A stretch of 64,000 bases of DNA from Mycolicibacterium poriferae (GTDB lineage Bacteria > Actinomycetota > Actinomycetes > Mycobacteriales > Mycobacteriaceae). Of this stretch, positions 42,843 through 50,296 are shown one piece after another (positions within the stretch are counted from its first letter, which is position 1; the number at the start of each line of letters is the position of its first letter). The stretch is from assembly GCF_010728325.1 (NCBI RefSeq), contig NZ_AP022570.1, forward strand, positions 4,030,001-4,094,000, read 5' to 3'. A program made the position numbers and the translations under genes. The notes below the pieces were generated by a model. That model did not search any database and was not told the DNA's origin. It saw only the letters and a program-made list of their open reading frames with translations.

Positions 42843-42889
42843 TGAACTGGCGAAAGACCCGCCGGAGACCGAGGCAGCGAGACACCCCG

Positions 42890-43369
42890 ATGAGCGATCA
42901 CCCCCACCCGCTGACTCGCGACGAGTTCCGCGACATCTACAGCAAAGTCCCCCGACTGACTGTCGAAGTCGTGGTCCGGTCACCGGCGGGGGTGCTGCTC
43001 ACGCTGCGCGACATCGAGCCGTGCCGCGGACTGTGGCATCTACCAGGCGGAACGGTCCGGTTCGGAGAAAAAATGGTCGACGCCGTGCGTCGCGTCGCGG
43101 CCAAGGAGGTGGGCATCGACGTGGTCGCCGCACACCCGTTGGGCTACATCGAGTACCCCAGCCATCACGAGAACGGCCTGGACTCGCCGGTGGGCATCGC
43201 GTTCGACGTCGTCGACTACACCGGCGTCCCACACGCCGACGACGAAGCCGCCGACGCGCGCTGGTTCACCGAACTGCCCGCCCAGATGCATCGCGAGCAG
43301 GTCGACTTCCTGCGCTCGCACTCCGCCGGCGTGTTCATCGGCCGCACCGCATCTCAGCCGCGCCGGTGA
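42890..43369 (+). CDS. Nudix hydrolase with variant box (GDP-mannose mannosyl hydrolase-like)
   Basis: A 159-aa Nudix-fold protein. The Nudix box starts normally (G54, E60) but then reads R68-V-A-A-K-E73-V-G75-I, so two Glu of the usual REUXEE core are Val69 and Lys72. GDP-mannose mannosyl hydrolases (Gmm/NudD) have a comparable R-L-T-M-A-E-L-G box and the same N-terminal pattern (LTRDEF...VPRLTVEVVV). Sugar-nucleotide hydrolysis by C-O cleavage is therefore a reasonable guess, though loss of activity is also possible. ATG 42890 has only a weak ribosome site. It is divergent from glnA2 and ends 1 bp before the convergent Hip1-like gene. Confidence 0.8.
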   Translation: MSDHPHPLTRDEFRDIYSKVPRLTVEVVVRSPAGVLLTLRDIEPCRGLWHLPGGTVRFGEKMVDAVRRVAAKEVGIDVVAAHPLGYIEYPSHHENGLDSPVGIAFDVVDYTGVPHADDEAADARWFTELPAQMHREQVDFLRSHSAGVFIGRTASQPRR

Positions 43370-43370
43370 G

Positions 43371-44861
43371 CTAACACTGCAGATTGGGCGGCGGCAGCGC
43401 AGAGTCGACGAGGAAGTCGACGATCGCGGTGTCCACGCAGGCGTCCCCGTTGAACACCACGGTGTGCTGGGCGCCGTCGAAACTGATCAGCGACGCACCC
43501 ATCTGGCGGGCCAGGGCGACACCGGATTCGTACGGTGTCGCCGGGTCCCCGGTGGTGGACACCACAACCACCTTGCCCGGCCCCGGAGAGGTCGCCGGGT
43601 GCGCCGCCGACGTGGCGGGCACCGGCCACAGCGCGCATTCGTCGCGCGGGGCGAAACCGGTGAACGACCCGTAGGCGCTGAACGGGGCGACCTGCCGGAT
43701 GCGGCGGTCCGCCTCGGCCCACACCGCGGGGTCGGTCGGGTACACCGCGTCGACGCAGCGGATGGCGGTGAAGGCGTCCTGGCGGTTCTGATAGTGCCCG
43801 GCCTTGTCGCGGCGCTGGTAGTCGTCGGCGAGCAACAGCAGGTCGACCGGGTCGGTGCCGCGCTGCAGGCCCAGCAATCCACTGGTCAGGTAGGTCCAGT
43901 ACCGGGGCGAGTACAGCGCGCTCGCCGTGCCGGTGATGGCGTCCTGATAGCCCAGCGGTCTCGGGTCCGACGTCGCGGCGGGATTGGACACCAGCGGGTC
44001 CACCAACTGCCGGAAGCGGGTGACGAATTGGGCAGGGTCGCTGCCCAGCGGGCACCCCTCGGACAGGGCACAGTCCGCGGCGTACTTGTCGAAGGCGCGC
44101 TGGAAGCCGGCCATCTGGTTGATGCTCTTGGTGATCGGATCCAGGCTGGGATCGATGGCGCCGTCGAGCACCATGGCCCGCACCCGGTCGGGGTACTGCT
44201 CGGCGTAGGCGGCGCCGAGCTGGGAGCCGTAGGAGAAACCGAGATAGTTGATCTGCTCCTCGCCCAGCGCGGCGCGCACCACGTCCATGTCCCGGACGCC
44301 GGCCGCGGTGCCGATGTTGGCCAGGAAGTCCGCCCCCATCCGGTTGAGACACTGCGCGGCGAACTCCCGGTTGAGTTCTTCGATGTGGGCCACCCCGGCC
44401 GGACTGTAGTCGACCATCGGTTCGGCGCGATCCGCGTCGAACTCGGCGTCGGTGCGGCACCGCAGTTCCGGGGTCGAGTGTCCGACGCCGCGTGGGTCGA
44501 TGCCGACGAGATCGAAGCCGGTGGTGATCGGGCTTCCGGCCAGCGCGGCCGCCATTCCGGCCACGGTGTCGACGGCCGAGGCTCCCGGGCCGCCGGGGTT
44601 GACGATCAGCATGCCGATCTTGGGCCCGCTGGCCGGCACCCTGATCACCGCCAACTGGGCTTGCGGCCCTTCAGGATTCGCGTAATCGACGGGAACGGCG
44701 ACGGTGCCGCACTCGGCGGTGGGCACCCGGGAGGCGTCGCCGATCCACGGTGAACACGACGTCCAGACGGGCTGCGGCGCCGCTACCGCCTGGGGGCTCA
44801 GCGTCGCCGACACCAGCACGCACGCCATCAACAGCCAACCCACCCGCCACATGGCAGCCAT
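43371..44861 (-). CDS. Exported alpha/beta hydrolase, Hip1-like paralogue (Rv2223c-like)
   Basis: A 496-aa secreted serine hydrolase or peptidase of the TAP-like C-terminal group. A cleavable signal (LLMACVLVSATLSPQAVAA) is present with no lipobox. The triad is S210 in GFSYGSQ, D439 in TTGDPATPY and H466 in GAQHTVV; NPGGPGAS supplies the oxyanion region. Several Cys pairs suggest extracytoplasmic disulfides. ATG 44861 or 44852 could be the start. It is a close paralogue of the caeA gene at 45361, with the same triad spacing; in M. tuberculosis the two are adjacent (Rv2223c-Rv2224c), while here a GNAT gene separates them. Confidence 0.88.
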   Translation of the reverse strand: MAAMWRVGWLLMACVLVSATLSPQAVAAPQPVWTSCSPWIGDASRVPTAECGTVAVPVDYANPEGPQAQLAVIRVPASGPKIGMLIVNPGGPGASAVDTVAGMAAALAGSPITTGFDLVGIDPRGVGHSTPELRCRTDAEFDADRAEPMVDYSPAGVAHIEELNREFAAQCLNRMGADFLANIGTAAGVRDMDVVRAALGEEQINYLGFSYGSQLGAAYAEQYPDRVRAMVLDGAIDPSLDPITKSINQMAGFQRAFDKYAADCALSEGCPLGSDPAQFVTRFRQLVDPLVSNPAATSDPRPLGYQDAITGTASALYSPRYWTYLTSGLLGLQRGTDPVDLLLLADDYQRRDKAGHYQNRQDAFTAIRCVDAVYPTDPAVWAEADRRIRQVAPFSAYGSFTGFAPRDECALWPVPATSAAHPATSPGPGKVVVVSTTGDPATPYESGVALARQMGASLISFDGAQHTVVFNGDACVDTAIVDFLVDSALPPPNLQC

Positions 44862-44917
44862 CGTGTCACGCGACCCGGACCCGGGTCTTCCCCTGGGCTC
44901 CAACAGAGACCGGGCCG

Positions 44918-45367
44918 TTATCCGGCGTCGAGCTCGTAGGTCAGCCACGTCGACTTCTCGGCGCCCAGCGCGTCGTAAAGCCGTTGTGCGACCACGTTGT
45001 CCGGCGCGGTCTCCCACACCAGCTTCGCCGCGCCGCGCTCGCGGCAGCGCTGCAGGCCGGCGGCGATGAGCTCGCGGCCCGCGCCGCCACCGCGGAACCC
45101 GGGAGCGACGTAGAGGTCGTTGAGCACGCCGACCCGAGCGGCGTACAGCGTCTGCCATGTCCAGAAGATCGTCGCGAAGCCCACCGCCGTTGCATCGGCG
45201 TCGCGGGCGATCAACTGGAGACCTTCCTGTGGCTGAGCGATCAGCGACCGCGACATCGCCGCGAGCTGATCATCGGCCGGGTCGACCCGATAGAAGTCGC
45301 AGTAGCCGCGCATCAACGGCATCAGCTCGGGCAGATCGGCTTCGGTGACGACGCTCAGCGTCAGCAT
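44918..45367 (-). CDS. GNAT family N-acetyltransferase
   Basis: A 149-aa GNAT-fold protein. YVAPGFRGGGAGRELIAAGL is the acetyl-CoA (Q/RxxGxG/A) motif and LVWETAPDNVVAQRLYDALGA the last helix and strand, where N-A-QRLY is the classic motif B. The substrate is unknown. ATG 45367 overlaps the last 7 bp of the upstream caeA gene, so it is coupled to caeA. The gene is inserted between two Hip1-like hydrolase genes that are neighbours in M. tuberculosis, so it is an accessory gain here or a loss there. Confidence 0.86.
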   Translation of the reverse strand: MLTLSVVTEADLPELMPLMRGYCDFYRVDPADDQLAAMSRSLIAQPQEGLQLIARDADATAVGFATIFWTWQTLYAARVGVLNDLYVAPGFRGGGAGRELIAAGLQRCRERGAAKLVWETAPDNVVAQRLYDALGAEKSTWLTYELDAG

Positions 45368-46893
45368 CGGGTGCCCGGCGGCGGCACCGTCAGGTCGATG
45401 AGGTACTCCGCGGAGATCTCGTCGACGCAGGAGTCGCCCTGCAACACCACGGTGTGCTGGGTTCCCTCGTAGGTCAACAGCGTGCCGCCCAGCTGCTTGG
45501 CCAGGTCGACACCAGCCTGGTACGGAGTCGCCGGGTCGTTGGTGGTGGACACCACCAGGATCGGCGGCAACCCGTTGACCTTGATCTCGTGTGGGGTGCT
45601 GGTCGGCGGGACCGGCCAGAAGCCGCACGTCGACATCGGCGCATAGCCGGTGAATTCGCCGTAGCTCATGAAGGGCGCGGCTTCCCTGATTCGGCGGTCC
45701 TGCTCGACGATGGTCTCGCGGTCGGTGATGGCCGGCTTGTCGACACAGTTGACCGCCACCCGCGCGTCGGTCGAATTGTTGTACCGCCCCTGCGCGTCGC
45801 GACCCATGTAGAGATCGGCCAGCGTGAGCATGGTGTCGCCGCGGCCGTCCTGCAGCTCGGTCAGGCCCTGGGTGAGATGTCGCCACAGGCTCGGCGAATA
45901 CAGCGGAAGGATCGTACCGACGATGGCGTCGTTGTAGCTCAACCCGCGCGGGTCGTCGGTCTCGGCCGGATTCTCGACCAACGGCTCCACCAGGTCCTGA
46001 TACACCTCGACGGCCTTGTCCGGGTCGGTGCCCAACGGACAGTCCGGGCTCTGTGCGCAGTCGGCGGCGTAGTCGTCGAACGCCTGCTGAAACGCCGCGG
46101 CCTGGCGCACATCGGCTTCCACGGGGTCAGCGTTGGGGTCGACGGCGCCGTCGAGGATCATCGCGCGCACCCGCTCGGGGTATGCCTCGGCGTAGCCGGC
46201 GCCGATCCGGGTGCCGTAGGAGTAGCCCAGGTAGGTCAGCTTCTCGTCCCCCAGCGCCGCCCGGATCGCGTCGAGATCCTTGATCACGCTGGCGGTGCCG
46301 ACGTTGGCCAGGAAGTTCTTGCCCATCTTCTCGACGCAGCGGTCGACGAACTCCTTGGTCAGCTTCTCGATGTGCGCCACCCCCTCCGGGGTGTACTCCA
46401 CGACGTTGTCGGCGCGCAGCCGGTCGTTGTCGGCGTCGCTGTTGCACCACAGCGCCGGCGCCGAGTTCGCGACGCCGCGGGGATCGAATCCGACGAGGTC
46501 GAACCTCTCGCGCACCGACTCGGGCAGCGTCGTCACCATCGAGACGGCGGCCTTGACGCCGGACTCCCCCGGCCCACCCGGATTGATGACCAGCGAGCCG
46601 ATCTTGTCCCCGGTGGCCGGGAAACGCATCATCGCCAGCTGGATGACCTCGCCGTTGGGGTCCTCGGCGTTGTCCCAATTGACCGGCACCGACAGCAGCC
46701 CGCACTCGGCGCCGGGAGGGATGCGGGATTGATCAGAAGGACCGACCTCGCACGGCGCCCACTCGATGGGCGAGCCCGGCCGGGGGACGGCGATACGCGC
46801 GCGGCCCTCGACCACCGTGCTGCATCCGGCAACCACAATCGCCGCGGTGGTCAGTGTCAGACCGGATCGAAGGACCCGGGTGAAGAGCCTCAT
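45361..46893 (-). CDS. caeA: Carboxylesterase/serine protease CaeA (Hip1)
   Basis: CaeA/Hip1 is a cell-envelope serine hydrolase that in M. tuberculosis (Rv2224c) cleaves GroEL2 and affects envelope and immune responses. From ATG 46893 it is 510 aa. The N-terminus has a hydrophobic signal with lipobox IVVAGC, so it is a lipoprotein. The catalytic triad is S225 (GYSYGTR), D453 (TTNDPATPY) and H480 (GTQHTVV), and NPGGPGESG forms the oxyanion loop. Recalled Hip1 sequence agrees along the whole length. ATG 46911 would add six residues. The stop overlaps the GNAT gene start. Confidence 0.93.
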   Translation of the reverse strand: MRLFTRVLRSGLTLTTAAIVVAGCSTVVEGRARIAVPRPGSPIEWAPCEVGPSDQSRIPPGAECGLLSVPVNWDNAEDPNGEVIQLAMMRFPATGDKIGSLVINPGGPGESGVKAAVSMVTTLPESVRERFDLVGFDPRGVANSAPALWCNSDADNDRLRADNVVEYTPEGVAHIEKLTKEFVDRCVEKMGKNFLANVGTASVIKDLDAIRAALGDEKLTYLGYSYGTRIGAGYAEAYPERVRAMILDGAVDPNADPVEADVRQAAAFQQAFDDYAADCAQSPDCPLGTDPDKAVEVYQDLVEPLVENPAETDDPRGLSYNDAIVGTILPLYSPSLWRHLTQGLTELQDGRGDTMLTLADLYMGRDAQGRYNNSTDARVAVNCVDKPAITDRETIVEQDRRIREAAPFMSYGEFTGYAPMSTCGFWPVPPTSTPHEIKVNGLPPILVVSTTNDPATPYQAGVDLAKQLGGTLLTYEGTQHTVVLQGDSCVDEISAEYLIDLTVPPPGTRC

Positions 46894-46939
46894 GGCACCA
46901 CATGCTGCCATGACCGGGCATCTGCCCTGGCGAAGCCGG

Positions 46940-48340
46940 TTAGCGGGTCGCGTCGAGCAACTCCTTGAGCGCGACTTCGAAGTCGTCGGCCATGTCCCAC
47001 AAGTCCGGCAGCAACTCCGGGCAGGACACGATCCCGACGTCGAGATTGCCCGACAGCGACATCACGGTCATGTTCAGTCCGGAGCCGTGGAAGATCGGGC
47101 CCAGCGGATACATCGCCTTGACCTCGCAGCCCAGCAGGAACAGCGGCACCTGCGGGCCCGGAACGTTGGAGACCACCAGGTTGTGCACCGGCCGAGCTCC
47201 GGAGAGGCGGCTGCTGGCATACACCCGCATCGCCGTGCCGAAGACCGCCGGGGCGGCGAACTGGGTCCAGTCCTGCAGCAGCGTGGCCGCGATCGCGGAA
47301 CTGTGTTGCTTGGCAACCGAATTGGCTTCGGCGATGGCCATGAGCCGCTCGGCGGGGTCCTCGATGCTGGTCTCCAACCGGGAGAACATCCCGGAGACCT
47401 GGTTGCGCCCGGGCCGATCCGACTTGTCGTGCACCGACACCGGCACCATGGCGACCAGCGAATTCTCCGGCAGCTCGCCGCGGTCGAGCAGGAACTTGCG
47501 CAGCACCCCCGAGACCAGCGCCATCACCACGTCGTTGACCTTGACCCCGAAGTGGTTCTTGACGGTCTTGATGTCCTCGAGGTCGAGTTGCGCGAAAGCG
47601 ACGTTGCGGTGCGCGGTGACGTTGGCGTTGAACGCCGACCTCGGGGCGGCGAACGGCGGCGCCATCGCCGAACCGTTGCGTGCACGGCGCACGGTGTCGA
47701 TCACCGAGGACACCGTGGTCGGCACGACGTTGGCCAGCTTCAACGGACGGGCCGCGAAGCGCACCGCCCCGCTGACCGCGATCTCCAGGTCGCTGCCCTG
47801 CCCACTCGCCTCGACAGGATCGGGCGGCGGGGCATCGGGTTCGGTGGTGCACAGCTTCGACATCAGGTTGGCGCCGGTCACCCCGTCGACGGCGGCATGG
47901 TGCACCTTCGTCATCACCGCGATGCGCCCACCGTTCTGCGCGTCGGTCCCGGCGATGTTCTCGATGACCCACATCTCCCACAGCGGACGGGTGCGGTCCA
48001 GCGGCAGCGACGCGATGTGCCCGGCGATCTCCGACAGTTCGGTGCGTCCCCCCGGAGACGGCAGCCCGATGCGGTGCAGGTGCCGGTCGACGTCGAAGTC
48101 CTTGTCCTCCACCCACACCGGGTGATCGAGGTTGAACCGGTTGTCGGCGACCTTCTCCCGGAACTCGGGCATCGCCTTGATCCGCAGCGCCAGCCCGTCG
48201 CGCAACCGGTCGAAGGTGTAGCCGCCCGGCATCGTCGAGGTGTCCAGTTCGAGGATCGAACACACATGCAGCGGCTGCACCGCGGTTTCGAGATACAGGA
48301 AGCTGGCGTCGAGTCCGCTCAGCCGCTGGAGTCCGGGCAT
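46940..48340 (-). CDS. WS/DGAT-type wax ester synthase/diacylglycerol acyltransferase
   Basis: A 466-aa member of the Tgs family, which esterifies acyl-CoA with diacylglycerol or long-chain alcohols for storage lipid. The active-site motif HHAAVDG is at 147-153. MPGLQRLSGLDASFLYLE is the usual N-terminus; FGVKVNDVVMALVSGVLR and NLVVSNVPGPQVPLFLLG are C-terminal domain landmarks. ATG 48340 is chosen over ATG 48385 because it gives the canonical start and has TACGAT exactly 7 nt upstream. It lies between caeA and panB, where M. tuberculosis has no such gene as far as I recall. The substrate cannot be told from sequence. Confidence 0.9.
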   Translation of the reverse strand: MPGLQRLSGLDASFLYLETAVQPLHVCSILELDTSTMPGGYTFDRLRDGLALRIKAMPEFREKVADNRFNLDHPVWVEDKDFDVDRHLHRIGLPSPGGRTELSEIAGHIASLPLDRTRPLWEMWVIENIAGTDAQNGGRIAVMTKVHHAAVDGVTGANLMSKLCTTEPDAPPPDPVEASGQGSDLEIAVSGAVRFAARPLKLANVVPTTVSSVIDTVRRARNGSAMAPPFAAPRSAFNANVTAHRNVAFAQLDLEDIKTVKNHFGVKVNDVVMALVSGVLRKFLLDRGELPENSLVAMVPVSVHDKSDRPGRNQVSGMFSRLETSIEDPAERLMAIAEANSVAKQHSSAIAATLLQDWTQFAAPAVFGTAMRVYASSRLSGARPVHNLVVSNVPGPQVPLFLLGCEVKAMYPLGPIFHGSGLNMTVMSLSGNLDVGIVSCPELLPDLWDMADDFEVALKELLDATR

Positions 48341-48347
48341 GTCGCCG

Positions 48348-48353
48348 ATCGTA
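48348..48353 (-). promoter_or_regulatory. -10 TACGAT, 7 nt before the WS/DGAT ATG
   Basis: A strong -10 match at leaderless spacing; it decides the start codon. Confidence 0.5.
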
Positions 48354-48504
48354 GGCGCGTGCACAGCGGGTGTGAGGAAATCCACTTAACGTCCCGTTCA
48401 ACTTCTGGTGATGCAGTGGCAGACTGAGACGGTCAGCGAAACCCGGGGACCCCGATCTGGTGGCCTCGAGGATTCGAAACGACCCACCCGATGAGGGGAC
48501 AATG

Positions 48505-49347
48505 ATGTCTGAACAGGCCGTTTACGGTGCTGTCGCCGATTCGACGAAACCGCGTGTGAAAGTCCGGACCCACCACCTGCACAAGTGGAAGGCCGAGGGC
48601 CACAAGTGGGCGATGCTCACCGCGTACGACTACTCCACCGCCGCTGCGTTCGACGAAGCCGAGATTCCGGTGCTGCTGGTCGGCGACTCAGCCGCCAACG
48701 TGGTGTACGGCTACGACACCACGGTTCCGATCTCCATCGATGAGTTGATCCCGCTGGTCCGCGGCGTCGTGCGGGGTGCGCCGCACGCGTTGGTGATCGC
48801 CGATCTGCCCTTCGGCAGCTACGAAGCCGGCGCCGCACAGGCGCTCGCGACGGCGACCCGGTTCCTCAAGGAGACCGGTGCACACGCCGTCAAGCTCGAA
48901 GGCGGCGAGCGAGTGGCCGACCAGATCGCTGCGCTCACCGCCGCCGGCATCCCGGTCATGGCCCACATCGGGTTCACCCCGCAGAGCGTCAACGGCCTGG
49001 GCGGGTTCCGGGTGCAGGGGCGCGGCGACGCCGCCGAGCAGACCATCCACGACGCGATCGCCGTCCAGGAGGCCGGCGCCTTCGCCGTGGTGATGGAGAT
49101 GGTGCCCGCCGAGTTGGCCACGCAGATCACCGGCAAGTTGACGATCCCGACCGTCGGCATCGGTGCGGGCCCCAACTGTGACGCCCAGGTGCTGGTGTGG
49201 CAGGACATGGCCGGTCTGACCACCGGTCGGACCGCGAAGTTCGTCAAGCGTTTCGGCGCCGTCGGCGAGGAGTTGCGCCGCGCGGCCACCCAGTACGCCG
49301 ACGAGGTCGCCAGCGGGGCCTTCCCCGCCGAAGAGCACTCCTTCTAG
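48505..49347 (+). CDS. panB: 3-methyl-2-oxobutanoate hydroxymethyltransferase
   Basis: PanB makes ketopantoate from ketoisovalerate and methylene-tetrahydrofolate, the first step of pantothenate synthesis. The 280-aa protein begins MSEQAVYG as in M. tuberculosis. [33 protein letters not shown] (metal-binding Asp), [15 protein letters not shown] and [17 protein letters not shown] cover the active site. GAGGGG lies just before tandem ATGs at 48502 and 48505; the second is chosen by homology. The stop codon begins a 59-bp tandem duplication that fills the gap to the convergent hydratase gene. Confidence 0.95.
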   Translation: MSEQAVYGAVADSTKPRVKVRTHHLHKWKAEGHKWAMLTAYDYSTAAAFDEAEIPVLLVGDSAANVVYGYDTTVPISIDELIPLVRGVVRGAPHALVIADLPFGSYEAGAAQALATATRFLKETGAHAVKLEGGERVADQIAALTAAGIPVMAHIGFTPQSVNGLGGFRVQGRGDAAEQTIHDAIAVQEAGAFAVVMEMVPAELATQITGKLTIPTVGIGAGPNCDAQVLVWQDMAGLTTGRTAKFVKRFGAVGEELRRAATQYADEVASGAFPAEEHSF

Positions 49348-49465
49348 TCGGTCGGACTTCTCAACGCGGCTCGTCCCTCGCCGCTTGATCGTCGTCCTCC
49401 TTCTAGTCGGTCGGACTTCTCAACGCGGCTCGTCCCTCGCCGCTTGATCGTCGTCCTCCTTCTAG
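49341..49465. repeat. 59-bp tandem duplication between panB and enoyl-CoA hydratase
   Basis: Two identical 59-bp copies (49341-49399 and 49400-49458) plus the first 7 bases of a third. CTTCTAG opens each: the first contains the panB TAG and the last contains, on the other strand, the TAG of the convergent gene. Each copy has GCGGC-n9-GCCGC, which can form a small hairpin. Confidence 0.88.
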
Positions 49466-50238
49466 AACTTGGGCGGGCGCTTGGCCAGGAACGCGTCGAC
49501 GCCCTCGCGGCCCTCGGCGGTTTCGGCGCGCGCCGCGATCAGCCGGCCTTCGAGTTCCATCTGTTCTTCGAGGCCGTTGGCGAAGCTGCCCAGCAGCAGC
49601 GCTTTCACTCCGCCGTTGGAGCCGGCGGCGGTGGCGGCCATCTGATCGGCCAGTTCGTCGGCGCGGGCGGCCAGATGGTCGTCAGCCACGACCTCGGTCA
49701 GCAGCCCCCAGGACAGCGCCTCCTGCGCCGAGAGCGTGCGGTTGGTCAACATCAGCTGTTTGGTCCGGGCGATGCCGATGAGCCGGGGCAGGTAGTACGA
49801 CGAGCTGCCGTCGGGGCTGAGCCCGACGCGGGTGTAGGCCATCGTGAACGACGCCGATTCGGCGGCAAGGACCAGGTCACCGGTGACCGCCAGCGAGAAG
49901 CCCGCCCCCGCCGCCGTACCGTTGACCGCGGTGATGACCACGGCGTCCATTCTCGCGAACGTCGAGATGGCCCGGTGCAGGTTGTCGGCGACGCCTTTGA
50001 GGTGCCGCCCGCGGTGTTCCGCCGACGCGAACTCCTTGAGATCGCCGCCGGCGCAGAAGAAGCGGCCCGATCCGGTGACGACGACGACCTTGACGTCCGG
50101 CCGGTCCAGGCCTGCTGCGGCGTCGGCGAGCTCAGCGGTCAGCGCGGCGTTCATGCCGTTGGCCGCCTCCGGGCGGTTCAGCGTGATCCGGGCGACGGGA
50201 CCGGACTGCTCGACGGCGATGGTCTGGTATCCACTCAC
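49462..50238 (-). CDS. Enoyl-CoA hydratase/isomerase family protein
   Basis: A 258-aa crotonase-fold protein. SGRFFCAGGDLKEFASAE contributes the first oxyanion NH, and NGTAAGAGFSLAVTGDLVLAAESASFTMAYTRVGLSPDGSSSYYLPRLIG-type sequence (here only named by its ends) contains the second oxyanion helix and an Asp in place of one usual catalytic Glu (SPDGSSS). That points to an isomerase or alternative substrate rather than a classical hydratase. GTG 50238 is chosen because TACAGT lies exactly 7 nt upstream. The stop is inside the 59-bp repeat shared with panB. The fatty-acyl-AMP ligase gene lies upstream on the same strand. Confidence 0.87.
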   Translation of the reverse strand: MSGYQTIAVEQSGPVARITLNRPEAANGMNAALTAELADAAAGLDRPDVKVVVVTGSGRFFCAGGDLKEFASAEHRGRHLKGVADNLHRAISTFARMDAVVITAVNGTAAGAGFSLAVTGDLVLAAESASFTMAYTRVGLSPDGSSSYYLPRLIGIARTKQLMLTNRTLSAQEALSWGLLTEVVADDHLAARADELADQMAATAAGSNGGVKALLLGSFANGLEEQMELEGRLIAARAETAEGREGVDAFLAKRPPKF

Positions 50239-50245
50239 GGCCAGA

Positions 50246-50251
50246 ACTGTA
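50246..50251 (-). promoter_or_regulatory. -10 TACAGT, 7 nt before the hydratase GTG
   Basis: TANNNT hexamer at leaderless spacing; it decides the start codon. Confidence 0.45.
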
Positions 50252-50296
50252 ACGGCGTGCCGTCGGGTGGTGGCGGCCGCCATGGCGCAGAGCGGC

